Source: Hahella sp. HNIBRBA332
GTDB taxonomy: Bacteria; Pseudomonadota; Gammaproteobacteria; Pseudomonadales; Oleiphilaceae
DNA length: 64,000 bases
NCBI RefSeq assembly: GCF_030719035.1
Contig: NZ_CP132203.1
Coordinates: forward strand, 2,046,001 to 2,110,000
Direction: 5' to 3'
Each line of letters begins with the position of its first letter. Position 1 is the first letter of the stretch. The position numbers and the translations under genes are program-made. Below the pieces are notes generated by a model. It was not told the origin of the DNA. It saw only the letters and a list, made by a program, of their open reading frames with translations, and did no database searches. Positions 34,348-43,230 of the stretch are shown here, one piece after another.

Positions 34348-34908
34348 ATGAACAAGGCATTGGCGACCCTCGTTTTGGCGCTGTTCTTAAGCGCATGCTC
34401 AGGACTTACCCTGGTCAGTGATTATGACGAGGTTATCGATAAGGGCAGTATGGAGTTTTCCGAACAATTAAATACCCACGTGAAGAACATGGCGGATCTG
34501 GCGGGCACGCCGGAAGGAACTTATGAGAAGAACAGGTTCGCCTATAACGCACTGGAGTCCAAGCTGGATGCGATGATCGCCCGCGCCTCCGCCGCATCGG
34601 AAGGCAAAGCCTGCAAACTGGAGAAAAAGCTCTACAAGCGGGTGACCACCATGATGCACGAGAAGATCCCCACGGAAATCGCCCAAAGCGGCATGGAAGC
34701 AGACGGCAACGCGGCTGGCTGTAATGAAAAGCTGTTGTCGCTAGTGAAAGACCAGTTGCAGTTTATTGAAGAAATTCATCGCGACGGCGATAGGTGCGGC
34801 CCCAAAAACCTTTCCTGCCTGAGACCCGCCACCTCCAAATCAGCGTTGGCTATCGCCAATCAGTCGATTAACGCTGTATCCGTCGTCGAAAACGCAAAGA
34901 AGAACTAA
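34348..34908 (+). CDS. Lipoprotein of unknown function
   Basis: The 186-residue product has a lipobox LSAC at about residue 17. The rest is helical, with Cys pairs that may be disulfide-bonded (residues about 89, 123, 150, 157). AAAGGAGA precedes the ATG. Third gene of the envelope cluster. No recognised domain. Confidence 0.65.
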   Translation: MNKALATLVLALFLSACSGLTLVSDYDEVIDKGSMEFSEQLNTHVKNMADLAGTPEGTYEKNRFAYNALESKLDAMIARASAASEGKACKLEKKLYKRVTTMMHEKIPTEIAQSGMEADGNAAGCNEKLLSLVKDQLQFIEEIHRDGDRCGPKNLSCLRPATSKSALAIANQSINAVSVVENAKKN

Positions 34909-34963
34909 GCCTCTGAAGAAGTAAGCCTCGGAGCAGTTAACCTTGAAAGAAAAGGAGACAGCC

Positions 34964-35308
34964 ATGGAGATCAATGCGAACGATATCTACGAAAAAATCA
35001 TCCAGGCGGCGGAAGCCTCTTTCAAAGAGGGCTGGCTGGCGGTGAAGTCATACGCCCCCGCTGAGTTTAAGAAAATGTCCGTGCAACTGGCGGACGTGGC
35101 GCAAAACGTGGCGCTGTATCAGATCGATAAAAACCAGGGCTACTCGCCGAAGACCGGCAAGATACTGGTTAAAATGCAAAGAACTTCCTGTGAATCAGTG
35201 CTGGTCGCCATTACCCAACTCACCCTGATCACCGTCCAAAAAGCGCTGAACGCCATCATGAAAGTGCTGAAAGACGCTTTTGGCGGTGTGCTGGCGGCGG
35301 TGGTTTAA
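34964..35308 (+). CDS. Small helical cytosolic protein
   Basis: This 114-residue protein has no signal peptide. The N-terminal half is amphipathic helices, and the last 45 residues are hydrophobic enough for membrane association. AAAGGAGA lies before the ATG chosen here; an in-frame ATG at 34943 is less well placed. Last gene of the four-gene cluster. Function unknown. Confidence 0.55.
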   Translation: MEINANDIYEKIIQAAEASFKEGWLAVKSYAPAEFKKMSVQLADVAQNVALYQIDKNQGYSPKTGKILVKMQRTSCESVLVAITQLTLITVQKALNAIMKVLKDAFGGVLAAVV

Positions 35309-35609
35309 CTCAAGCTGTTTCACGACTCTCTCTGTGCGCGTCAATATTAGCGGTAATATGACGCGCAAAACTTTCCTCTCAAAAACAGATAATAAGTCAC
35401 AAAATCGCCTCCCAGTATTTAACTGCCCGCCAAACCGCCCATCCGTACACTCGTAATACATCCTGAATGAGACCACCGCCACGCAGGTATAGATTCACAT
35501 TAGCAGGCGCGGCGTCGGCTCTGTGAGATGGAACTCGGCGGGACGGCTGACGACACTTTTCAGCGCGCTCGCCGAATAATATCGACCTCCATGGATATAG
35601 GGGTTCTTT
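35309..35609. other. Spacer with a long hairpin
   Basis: The 301 bp holds a strong hairpin at 35336-35366. GCGCGTC, ATATTA, a GCGG loop, TAATAT and GACGCGC pair almost fully, but without a T-run on either strand. No gene is supported. Confidence 0.5.
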
Positions 35610-36092
35610 ATGAAAACAACACTCATTTCTCTCGCCATGGGCGCGGCGATTACCGTTGCATCGTCCGCCAGTTACGCAGACGTGGAAGGCTCCGCCTCCT
35701 ACCTGAATCATGTGATCACCGCCAACGGGGCGGCGCACTACTTGCCGATTAACCTGTCGTTCTATGCGAGCACGACCGGTACGAGAGCGATCTTCTTCAA
35801 TGGTGAATGTGCGGTGCAGTCCAACGACAACTTCACCTGGTATAACATCAACATCGAAGTCACCAGCCCCAGCGGCGTAGTGACCGTTATCGCGCCTTCC
35901 AACAGCGACAACGCCTTCTGCACCGGCAAAGGCAATGGCGTACTCGGCAACTGGTCCAGCAACGAAACCCACGGAACCTACTACGCCTCCACCGTGGGCT
36001 GGTATCGCGTGCGCGTGCAGGGACAACTGATCGGGTACGGCGCAGGGGAGAGCGTCGATATGGACGACATGTCTTTGATCGTGATGGATTGA
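35610..36092 (+). CDS. Secreted protein of unknown family
   Basis: The 160-residue product has a signal peptide ending SYA-DVEG. The mature part is beta-rich with two Cys that may pair, and motifs FFNGECAVQSND and NWSSNETHGTYYAS. It resembles small extracellular beta-sandwich proteins, but I do not recognise the family. A hairpin terminator follows. Confidence 0.55.
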   Translation: MKTTLISLAMGAAITVASSASYADVEGSASYLNHVITANGAAHYLPINLSFYASTTGTRAIFFNGECAVQSNDNFTWYNINIEVTSPSGVVTVIAPSNSDNAFCTGKGNGVLGNWSSNETHGTYYASTVGWYRVRVQGQLIGYGAGESVDMDDMSLIVMD

Positions 36093-36124
36093 TCAGGGCG
36101 GTTGTACAGATAAATCTAAGCCCG

Positions 36125-36158
36125 CCGCCCACGCTCATAGCAGTGTGTGGGCGGTTTC
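36125..36158 (+). terminator. Terminator after the secreted protein gene
   Basis: CCGCCCAC (36125-36132) pairs with GTGGGCGG (36147-36154) and is followed by TTTCCTGTTT. Confidence 0.6.
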
Positions 36159-36306
36159 CTGTTTATGAGCCGAAATAGTTTTACCGCCAGTTACCTGCAA
36201 GCAATCGCCTTCCAAAGACCCCAAATAACTTGTGCTGACATTCAAAGCCGTCGACAGTAGGCTGTCGCCGAGGATCTCATGCCGCAGAAGGGGAAATTAA
36301 GACGTT

Positions 36307-37008
36307 ATGAACGTTAATAATGTGTTGAGCAACTTTGATAACTATTCTGGTCGAACATTAACGGTATCCGGTGTTTTCTTCGCGAACAAAACGTTAATGT
36401 TGCTGTGTGGTGCGGAGGAGAGTGCGGTAGATGACTGCATTACATTGGAGTCAGCTAAGGTATATGACGTTCTGTCTGAATACATTGAGCCCAGAACTGG
36501 CGGCGAATGGGAGTATGTCGATCATTGTGAAGTCAGCGGAACCCTTCTGATATGTGATGGGAAAGCGACGTTATCTGACATAAGACACATGACGCTGAAA
36601 ACAAAGTGGATTAGCTATGATCTCTACTTTGATGGTCGCGAGAAAAATCCTGAAACTGATGTGTCTGATACGTTACGTAGCTTAGTCGTTGAAAAAGACG
36701 AAGGAAGGTGGATAAGCGGCTATCTTATTGACGTAAAGGAGGGTGTTTATCTGTCAGATAGAATTGACGCCAATATTAGTGATACTGACGTTATTAAAAT
36801 CGTTCAACCTGATATTCACGAGGTGGTTGAGAATAACTTTAACCCGACGGTTGACTGGCCCGAAATTCGTGAGAAGGTGATGGTTCTGGCGGAGCTTGCT
36901 GAAAAAGATGGATCTGTTGAAGTCACTAATATTGAACGCTTTAAGGTTGATTACGGGGCGTTGGTCATATCCTTTGACGGGAAGGGCGAGTACACGTGGG
37001 GGGAGTAA
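36307..37008 (+). CDS. Hypothetical protein in an immunity-like gene array
   Basis: This 233-residue acidic cytosolic protein is encoded by AT-rich DNA unlike its flanks. Beta-rich with segments GRTLTVSGVFFANKTLMLLC and GYLIDVKEGVYLSD. Not recognised. It is 3 bp ahead of a SUKH-type gene, so cotranscribed. The setting and composition suggest an immunity protein, perhaps captured without its toxin. Confidence 0.5.
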   Translation: MNVNNVLSNFDNYSGRTLTVSGVFFANKTLMLLCGAEESAVDDCITLESAKVYDVLSEYIEPRTGGEWEYVDHCEVSGTLLICDGKATLSDIRHMTLKTKWISYDLYFDGREKNPETDVSDTLRSLVVEKDEGRWISGYLIDVKEGVYLSDRIDANISDTDVIKIVQPDIHEVVENNFNPTVDWPEIREKVMVLAELAEKDGSVEVTNIERFKVDYGALVISFDGKGEYTWGE

Positions 37009-37011
37009 TTA

Positions 37012-37491
37012 TTGTCATCTTTTGAAGACGCATACCAGGAAATGCTCACTGAAGGCATTATCTCTGGGGCGAACATTGGTTGCTCAAGCACTGAAATCGC
37101 TGCAATTGAACACAAGTACGGCATAACCTTGCCTCAGTCCTATAAAGAATTTCTGAGACGGTGTGGTCGCTCCTGTGAAGCGCTTGACGATAATGAGTTC
37201 AATTATCAGTATGAGCATGTCAAAGACATGACTGAACTCCTGATAAAAGGTCGCCAGAGATTACTTGTTGAAGAAGATGAACTGACGGACCCTTTTCCTG
37301 ACAGCATCTTTTTCATAATGGAACGGTATGGGGATGAGTTTAATTACATTATCGCCAATAGCGAGGCTGACTCTCCTGTGTACTATTACAATTACCCATT
37401 GGATACTTTCAAAAAAGTCTTTGACTCCGTAGGCAACTGGTTTAAGGCCCACGCAGCAGATATGAATAGCTTTAAAGAGCAAGGTTTGTAG
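37012..37491 (+). CDS. SMI1/KNR4 (SUKH) family immunity-like protein
   Basis: The 159-residue product starts at TTG, with GGGGGGAG 6 bp upstream. The SUKH signature is seen: SSTEIAAIEHKYGITLPQSYKEFL then CGRS, with a later acidic strand FFIMERYGDEFNYII. SUKH proteins commonly neutralise contact-dependent or secreted nuclease toxins. No toxin gene is adjacent. Confidence 0.8.
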   Translation: MSSFEDAYQEMLTEGIISGANIGCSSTEIAAIEHKYGITLPQSYKEFLRRCGRSCEALDDNEFNYQYEHVKDMTELLIKGRQRLLVEEDELTDPFPDSIFFIMERYGDEFNYIIANSEADSPVYYYNYPLDTFKKVFDSVGNWFKAHAADMNSFKEQGL

Positions 37492-37543
37492 CCTCTGCGT
37501 TGATGGCTGGCCGAATGCTGTAGTGAATTAGGGGGAGACGTGA

Positions 37544-37681
37544 ATGAGTGTTCAGACGAAAGATAAGACGAGGATTCAGGGCGTGTTGGCGGTTCTGGGC
37601 GCCAGGACTCTTCGGCCCTTTTTGATTGAGGGCGGCGATGATGTTATTGAGTATTCGGAATCTATATCTAGGGATTGTTAG
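37544..37681 (+). CDS. 45-residue small protein
   Basis: The ATG at 37544 stands 6 bp after GGGGGAG, one of the best ribosome sites in the area. The frame reads MSVQTKDKTRIQGVLAVLG and continues to a stop at 37681. The next gene starts one base later (37683), which suggests translational coupling. No family recognised; it may be the truncated start of a longer ancestral gene. Confidence 0.45.
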   Translation: MSVQTKDKTRIQGVLAVLGARTLRPFLIEGGDDVIEYSESISRDC

Positions 37682-37682
37682 C

Positions 37683-38078
37683 ATGGCTAACATTGATGAA
37701 GTTGTTATCAAACTGAAGGAAAAAGAAAAATTCTGCGTCGAGTATTATCAGCCAGAATGGATGTTGGCTGATGCGGTAGTCGTTGAATTGAGTCAGTTTG
37801 ATGTCACGGAATACAATATTTTTGATATTTTCTCCAGAGACGTGATTGAGAATTACATCCTTGCCCCAGCTGAACCATTTTTGAGTGTTAAAGAGGGTAG
37901 TGTTAAAGTTGAGAGCTTTATTAAAGTCAGTGGGGCGGAGCTTAAAAAAGTCGATCATTCAAGCTTGGCTCCCTTGTATCAAAAATTGATTCACGAGTGG
38001 GAGAAGGCTGGTTGGATAACGATCATTAAAGATGCGGATAGCAATAATTCTCTAACCATACGCATTAATGAAAAATAA
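37683..38078 (+). CDS. Hypothetical protein, immunity-like array
   Basis: This 131-residue cytosolic protein starts MANIDEVVIKLKEKEKFCVEYY. Acidic, alpha/beta. It has no ribosome site of its own; coupling to the 45-residue frame would explain this. Function not recognised. AT-rich like its neighbours. The 157-bp spacer after it contains only a possible 31-codon fragment. Confidence 0.5.
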   Translation: MANIDEVVIKLKEKEKFCVEYYQPEWMLADAVVVELSQFDVTEYNIFDIFSRDVIENYILAPAEPFLSVKEGSVKVESFIKVSGAELKKVDHSSLAPLYQKLIHEWEKAGWITIIKDADSNNSLTIRINEK

Positions 38079-38235
38079 GACGAATACACCTTTTATTTGA
38101 ACTCTATGAACTGGTCAATCCAAAAATGGACAGATGGAAGTGGGTGAAGCGTTTGAAGTCGAGCCATACGAGGGATTTATGGCTTTTATAGGAGGTGATG
38201 AGCATGGTCATGACGATATAATCGGATAAAGCAGA

Positions 38236-38859
38236 ATGTCAGTCTTAGCCTCAGAAATTGAAATTAATAAACTCCGTTACATTGACACGTTTCAAACCGT
38301 CAAAGGGTGCTTTTCAGGGCCGCCATTTAGTCTGGATAACACTGTAAAACTTAATGTCGAGAGTTTTGAAGACTCTTTTTTCGAGTTCTTGTCTGTTTTG
38401 GTCGGTGGAAGATCTCTCCTTAACTATGATGTTAAGCTGCACGGTAAGGTTGCAGAGGATAGGGATGGATTATATATAGACGAAGTTAGCTATATTAAAT
38501 TCTGCGTGAGAATTGGAACTGCAGTTTTTATATATTCACCAGATAATATTCGCTCGCTTGAATCAGTTTTAACTGACTTTGAAAGTGATAGTGTGATTTG
38601 CGGTGATATAAGTCTGGATGGGGAAGATCTGTGCTTTCGTGCAGTAGATGGGGGTAACGTGAGCTTTGATGAAAACCCTCGTCGTTTTCTGGAAAAATTC
38701 CTTAAGCGTAGAGACTTTTTTGATAAGACAGTGACAGTCGTTGCGGAAGTAGAGTCAGAAGAACATGATGGCGTGCGCAACGTCACGGATATCCACAAAG
38801 CCAAAGCTGTTGTGGGAAATGCAGTGTTTGAATGGAATGAAGAAGCCATTCACGCCTGA
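38236..38859 (+). CDS. Hypothetical protein with internal duplication, immunity-like array
   Basis: The 207-residue acidic protein seems to hold two copies of a beta-rich unit. One runs about residues 45-97 (FFEFLSVLVGGRSLLNYDVKLHG) and one about 148-203 (RFLEKFLKRRDFFDKTVTVVAE), quoted here as anchors FFEFLSVL and RFLEKFLK. Each is followed by a strand near G-x-A-V-F. Family unknown. No toxin neighbour. Confidence 0.5.
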   Translation: MSVLASEIEINKLRYIDTFQTVKGCFSGPPFSLDNTVKLNVESFEDSFFEFLSVLVGGRSLLNYDVKLHGKVAEDRDGLYIDEVSYIKFCVRIGTAVFIYSPDNIRSLESVLTDFESDSVICGDISLDGEDLCFRAVDGGNVSFDENPRRFLEKFLKRRDFFDKTVTVVAEVESEEHDGVRNVTDIHKAKAVVGNAVFEWNEEAIHA

Positions 38860-38950
38860 TTCAGGGCAGGCAGGCTCCTCGGTCTATTTCTATAAGTAGC
38901 ATGTTTTATTGGGATTTTTTGATTGAGCCTCAAATTATAAAGGACTATCA

Positions 38951-39433
38951 ATGATACATATTCGACTCGCTTCAATGGATGATTTCGACGCTATGTGGAA
39001 TATCTTCCAGTCTGTCATCGAAACCGGTGATGCGCTTCCATTTGGCGAAAGCTTTGATCGGGAAGCATTTCATCAGAACTGGTTTGCTTCACAACCGGCA
39101 TATGTCGCAACAAATGAGTCCGACGTTATCGGTATGTATAGTATGGGAGCGAACTATCCTGACCTGGGAGCTCATATTTCAAGCGCTACCTATCTGGTGC
39201 GCCCAGATGCTCAAGGAAAGGGTGTGGGGCGGGCGTTAGTTCGCCATAGCCTCGAAAGAGCGCGTTCAGAAGGCTTTTCCGCCATGCAGTTTAACTATGT
39301 GGTCAGCACCAATGTCGCCGCGGTTGAGCTGTATAAGTCGTTAGGTTTTTTCATTGCAGGCACTTTGCCAAAAGCGTTCAAGCACAAGCGACTTGGGCTT
39401 GTCGATGCTTATGTCATGTATTGCTTCTTGTAA
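38951..39433 (+). CDS. GNAT-family N-acetyltransferase
   Basis: A 160-residue single-domain GNAT. The acetyl-CoA-binding motif A is YLVRPDAQGKGVGRALVRH (V-R-P-x-x-Q-G-x-G-x-G/A), and motif B is NVAAVELYKSLGF. Substrate unknown; small GNATs near stress genes often acetylate amines or toxins. Confidence 0.9.
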   Translation: MIHIRLASMDDFDAMWNIFQSVIETGDALPFGESFDREAFHQNWFASQPAYVATNESDVIGMYSMGANYPDLGAHISSATYLVRPDAQGKGVGRALVRHSLERARSEGFSAMQFNYVVSTNVAAVELYKSLGFFIAGTLPKAFKHKRLGLVDAYVMYCFL

Positions 39434-39567
39434 GTCGAGTGGAATGGACAAGCCCGTATCCTGTCTGGGGTTGTGACGCTCAGTTTAGTGAGGGGCTTTC
39501 TTCTGATGAGTGAAACAGTTTGGCAGAGGGGAGCGAACTCCCCACTGAATTACAATTAGAACTCAAC

Positions 39568-40116
39568 TCAAAACGACGCCGCGTCGTTCACTTGTATTTC
39601 CACTGACGCCAATACGTCGCGGAAGTGTTTGCAGCGTTCCAGTCGAAGGTTGTACACCACGCCTTCATCTGGGTAGTAGACTTTCCATTCGCCTTTTTCG
39701 ATGGGAGTGAATGATACTTTGCTTCCTGACCTTCCCATGCTGACCGAGGTAGTAGACGCCAACACAGGCAGGCCGATGGCGTTGCCAACGTCGATGTAAA
39801 GTCCTTCTCGATTAGTATGCGCGCCGCGACACCCGGCCAGGAAGACAAAACCGAATTTTGAAGGGGTTAACTTGCGTGTGGTCACTAAATGGTTGACGAC
39901 GTCAGCGCCGGTTTTGCGTTCGTTGGCGCTGGTTTTGAATCTTAGTTCGTTGGCGTGGCCGAGTAACACCAGAGGGAGTTTGCCGTCGCCGTTGCGTTCA
40001 TTCAGGAGGGTGGAGCTTCGCCATGTCGTTCGGTCCAGAGCGCCTTCGAGCGCTGAGAAGATATCGCCGATCTGACTGTCTCCGCTAGTTACCAAAACAC
40101 CTAATCCGCTCGCCAT
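39568..40116 (-). CDS. Predicted stand-alone clan CD (caspase-like) cysteine peptidase
   Basis: This 182-residue cytosolic protein has the clan CD arrangement: hydrophobic strand LPLVLLGHAN with H54, then FGFVFLAGCRGAH with C96, then GLPVLAST. The His and Cys dyad at strand ends is what defines caspase, CHAT and C80 peptidase folds. AAGGAG lies before the ATG. No signal peptide, death domain or adaptor is seen. Such proteases in bacteria act in regulated cell death or toxin self-processing. Assignment by pattern only. Confidence 0.55.
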   Translation of the reverse strand: MASGLGVLVTSGDSQIGDIFSALEGALDRTTWRSSTLLNERNGDGKLPLVLLGHANELRFKTSANERKTGADVVNHLVTTRKLTPSKFGFVFLAGCRGAHTNREGLYIDVGNAIGLPVLASTTSVSMGRSGSKVSFTPIEKGEWKVYYPDEGVVYNLRLERCKHFRDVLASVEIQVNDAASF

Positions 40117-40298
40117 CTTTCTTCTCCTTTTGACAGATGCATAGAGGGCTCGCTCTCTGAGCCAGAGCGCTGCGGGAGCGAGGCTGTATAAGCAGAATAA
40201 AAGGCGTTTTTAGAGAGAGATTGCCGTCAACGCCGAAGAATATTTGTGGTGTATTCGCATCTTGCAGGCTCCTGCCATTTAGGGGCGGTTAACCCCCC

Positions 40299-41294
40299 TC
40301 AAATCGTCCCCCCGGGAGAAATCACGTAGCCCAAATCCATCACTGGTTCGAAGTCGGTTTGTCCCTCCAGACGGGCGAGGAGGGCTTCGGCGGCGAGGGC
40401 GCCCATTTCGTGACGAGGGGTGAGCACGCTGGCCAGTTGTGGAGTCATTACCTGGCCGACGTCGTGGCCATGGAAGCCGGCGATGGCCATTTCCTGGGGT
40501 ACTTTGATGCCGCGTCGCAGGCATTCGAAGTAAGCGCCGATGGCCACGTCGTCATTGGTGCAGAAGATGGCGTCGGTTTCCGGCATTTCATCCAGAATAC
40601 GGGTCATCAAATGCGCCCCCACGCTGAAAGAAGAGCGTGCGGCGTATTGCATGGTGCGCGGTTCCAGGCCGGCGTCGCGCATGGCTTGTTGATAACCCTC
40701 CTGACGCTGAAGCGTGCGCGTGTCCAGTCGTACGGAGAGATACGCCGTGCGACGATATCCCCTTTGAATCAACGTGCGGGTCATATCGTAGGCGGCCTGC
40801 ACGTTATCGAAGCCAATAGCCTGATCCAGCGCGGGGCTGCGGGTGTCCATGATTTCCACCGTTGGCGCGCCGGCGGTTCTGATCATTTGCAGTGCGCGCT
40901 CAGTATGGCGACTCTCTGACATGATCAATCCGTCTACGTTATAGGCGAGCAGATTGGCGAGATTCTGCTCTTCCAGTTCCGGGCTATAGCCGTAATGAGT
41001 GAACATCAAATGATAACCGCGACTTTCCGTGACCTGCTCAATGCCCCGAATCACGTCGGAAAACACTTGGTTGGTCAGGGATGGAATCAACACGCCGATG
41101 GCGTGGCTGCGTGACTTGGACAGTATGTCCGGCGCCCGGTTGGGGATGTAACCCAATTCCCGCACCGCAGTCTGGATCTTGTGCCGCAGGGGCTCGGAAA
41201 CCAGCTCCGGTTGACGCAGGCAACGACTTACCGTCATTTTGGTGGCGCCGACCTGATCGGCGATGTCCTGTAGCGTTGGTCTTCTTTTTTTCAC
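40299..41294 (-). CDS. gntR: Gluconate utilisation repressor GntR (LacI family)
   Basis: The 331-residue LacI-family repressor has an N-terminal HTH (RPTLQDIADQVGATKMTVSR) and a periplasmic-binding-like effector domain. It is closely similar to E. coli GntR throughout, including LGYIPNRAPDILS, IAGFHGHDVGQVM and the ending SPGGTI. It should bind gluconate and repress the adjacent genes. The start GTG overlaps the gntK stop (GTGA) and follows GGAAGG. Two GntR-type operators lie upstream of dctP. Confidence 0.93.
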   Translation of the reverse strand: MKKRRPTLQDIADQVGATKMTVSRCLRQPELVSEPLRHKIQTAVRELGYIPNRAPDILSKSRSHAIGVLIPSLTNQVFSDVIRGIEQVTESRGYHLMFTHYGYSPELEEQNLANLLAYNVDGLIMSESRHTERALQMIRTAGAPTVEIMDTRSPALDQAIGFDNVQAAYDMTRTLIQRGYRRTAYLSVRLDTRTLQRQEGYQQAMRDAGLEPRTMQYAARSSFSVGAHLMTRILDEMPETDAIFCTNDDVAIGAYFECLRRGIKVPQEMAIAGFHGHDVGQVMTPQLASVLTPRHEMGALAAEALLARLEGQTDFEPVMDLGYVISPGGTI

Positions 41295-41896
41295 TGCGGT
41301 CCCTTCCAATCTGATGCGGGGCGACTGCGCGATGCGTCACAACAATCCAGCGCCTGTAAACAAGCCATTAAAACCTCTTCCGCTGACTGACGAATATCAA
41401 TAACGATGGCTTCGTCGGAATGAGGCTCCTCCAATGCGGCGAACTGACTCAGCAGCATGTCCGGCCCCTTGAAATAGTGGCCGCGGCGTTGCGCCAGGCG
41501 CTGCAGGATCGTATCAAAATCCCCCTGTAAATAAACATACTGCAAACCGGGAGCGCCTGCGCGAAGAAGGACGCGGTACTCCGCCTTCAAAGCGGAACAG
41601 GCCAACACCAGGCAGGGCTCATGCTGAATAAGGGTGGACAGGTCCGCCAACCATTGCGCCCGGTCAGTGTCAGTGAGCGGTTCGCCGCGGGACATTTTGT
41701 CCACATTGGCGCCGCTGTGAAAGTCGTCTGCGTCGTAGAACGGCAAACTCAGGCGCTGCGCCAGGGCGGCGCCGATGCGACTTTTGCCGCAACCGGATAC
41801 GCCCATCACGATAATTTTCAATCCGTTTTCTCTGTTATTCGGGTTGTCTTTAGCTGTTTTTTCGTGGGTCGCCATCGTGTCGGGTTTCCTTTCCAT
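41291..41896 (-). CDS. gntK: Gluconokinase
   Basis: The product has about 201 residues, phosphorylating D-gluconate to 6-phosphogluconate with ATP. The P-loop is VMGVSGCGKSRIG, and DADDFHSGANVDKMSRGEPLTD and LACSALKAEYR are signatures of the family. The ATG at 41896 overlaps the dctM stop (TGATG); in-frame ATGs at 41908 and 41875 are alternatives. The N-terminal about 20 residues before the P-loop strand are longer than usual. Part of the gluconate operon. Confidence 0.92.
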   Translation of the reverse strand: MERKPDTMATHEKTAKDNPNNRENGLKIIVMGVSGCGKSRIGAALAQRLSLPFYDADDFHSGANVDKMSRGEPLTDTDRAQWLADLSTLIQHEPCLVLACSALKAEYRVLLRAGAPGLQYVYLQGDFDTILQRLAQRRGHYFKGPDMLLSQFAALEEPHSDEAIVIDIRQSAEEVLMACLQALDCCDASRSRPASDWKGPQ

Positions 41897-43230
41897 CAGG
41901 CCCACCATAACGCCAGTTGCGGGAAGGCGATGAGCAGCGCCAGAGCGATCAACTGCAATCCGATAAAGGGCAGCAGGGAGATAAATATTTCGCCAAGAGA
42001 AATGTCTTTCGGCGCAACGGACTTTAGATAAAACGCGGCGGGTCCAAAAGGCGGCGACAGAAATGATACCTGCATGTTCATGCAGAACACCACGCCGAAC
42101 CAGATAGGGTTGTAGCCCAGCTCCACCACGATGGGTACGAATATGGGCATGGTCAGCAACGCCACGCCCACCCAGTCCAGGAACATGCCCAGCACCAGCA
42201 GGATAGCCATCATCAGCAGAATCGTGGTGAGGCCGTCGCTACCGCTGAAGGACAGAATGGTCTCGCGCACAAAATCAATGCCGCCCATCAGGTTATAGAC
42301 CCCCACCAGGGCGGTGGCGCCAATGCCAATCCAGATGATCATGCCGCAACTACGCAAGGTGGTGACACAGCTTTGTTTCAGCATGGTTTTGTTCAGCTCG
42401 CCGCGAATCAAGGCGCTGATGGCGATGCCGACCACGCCCAACGCGGACGCTTCGGTAATCGACGCAACACCCGTGTAGATACTGCCCAGCACCACGGCGA
42501 CGGTGAGGATAGGAAACAGCAACGCTTTCGCCAGATTAGGCGTGGCCACCTGTGGCTCAAGATCCGGCGCGCCGTTGTCGTTATCCGAAGGCAATGGCGC
42601 CCAGTGAGGGTGTATTTTCGCGACGAAGAGCACATATGCAATGTACAGCGCCGCCAGGATCAACGCCGGCGCAAAGGCTCCTTTGAACAGGTCGCCGATG
42701 GACACATTTGCGGTCAATCCATAAATGATCAGGACGATACTGGGCGGCAACATGGTGCCCAACGCGCCGCCGGCGCAGGTGACGCCGATGGCCAGACGAC
42801 GGTGGTAGCGCAGACGCAACATTTGCGGCAGCGCCAGCAGGCCCAGCAAGACGGTTTCGCCGCCGATAACGCCGGACATGGAGGCGAGAATGACCGCCAC
42901 CAACAGCGTCTGCACCGCCACGCCGCCGCGCACCTTGCGGCCAAGTCGATTCATGGCGTCGAACAGGTCCCGGGCGATGCCCGAGTGATCGAGCAGGGCG
43001 GCCATTAACACGAACATGGGCACCGCCAGAAACACATAGCTGCCGACAAAGCTATACATACGGCTGCTGACCAAAGGCAGCGCCTGGGGGCCGAACCAGC
43101 CCAGGGCGAAGGTTAGCGCCACCAGCCCGGTGGCGAAGGCCAGTTGCATGCCGGTGAGCAGCAGAACAATCAACATAAACAGCATCAACAGACTGCCATA
43201 GGCGATGCCGATGGAAGATAAATCAAACAT
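41896..43230 (-). CDS. dctM: TRAP transporter large permease
   Basis: The 444-residue DctM-type protein has about 12 membrane segments and the family motifs GGETVLLGLLALP and PPSIVLIIYG. Together with the small permease and the binding protein it forms a Na+-driven tripartite transporter. Genetic linkage with gntK and gntR makes gluconate or another aldonate the likely substrate. Its start overlaps dctQ by 8 bp. Confidence 0.9.
   Translation of the reverse strand: MFDLSSIGIAYGSLLMLFMLIVLLLTGMQLAFATGLVALTFALGWFGPQALPLVSSRMYSFVGSYVFLAVPMFVLMAALLDHSGIARDLFDAMNRLGRKVRGGVAVQTLLVAVILASMSGVIGGETVLLGLLALPQMLRLRYHRRLAIGVTCAGGALGTMLPPSIVLIIYGLTANVSIGDLFKGAFAPALILAALYIAYVLFVAKIHPHWAPLPSDNDNGAPDLEPQVATPNLAKALLFPILTVAVVLGSIYTGVASITEASALGVVGIAISALIRGELNKTMLKQSCVTTLRSCGMIIWIGIGATALVGVYNLMGGIDFVRETILSFSGSDGLTTILLMMAILLVLGMFLDWVGVALLTMPIFVPIVVELGYNPIWFGVVFCMNMQVSFLSPPFGPAAFYLKSVAPKDISLGEIFISLLPFIGLQLIALALLIAFPQLALWWA

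Noticed and set aside
35336..35366. A strong hairpin considered as a terminator
   Set aside because: There is no T-run on either strand; kept only as a structure note.
38134..38229. A 31-codon frame ending in a His/Asp-rich tail
   Set aside because: No ribosome site and too short to judge; it could be a gene remnant.
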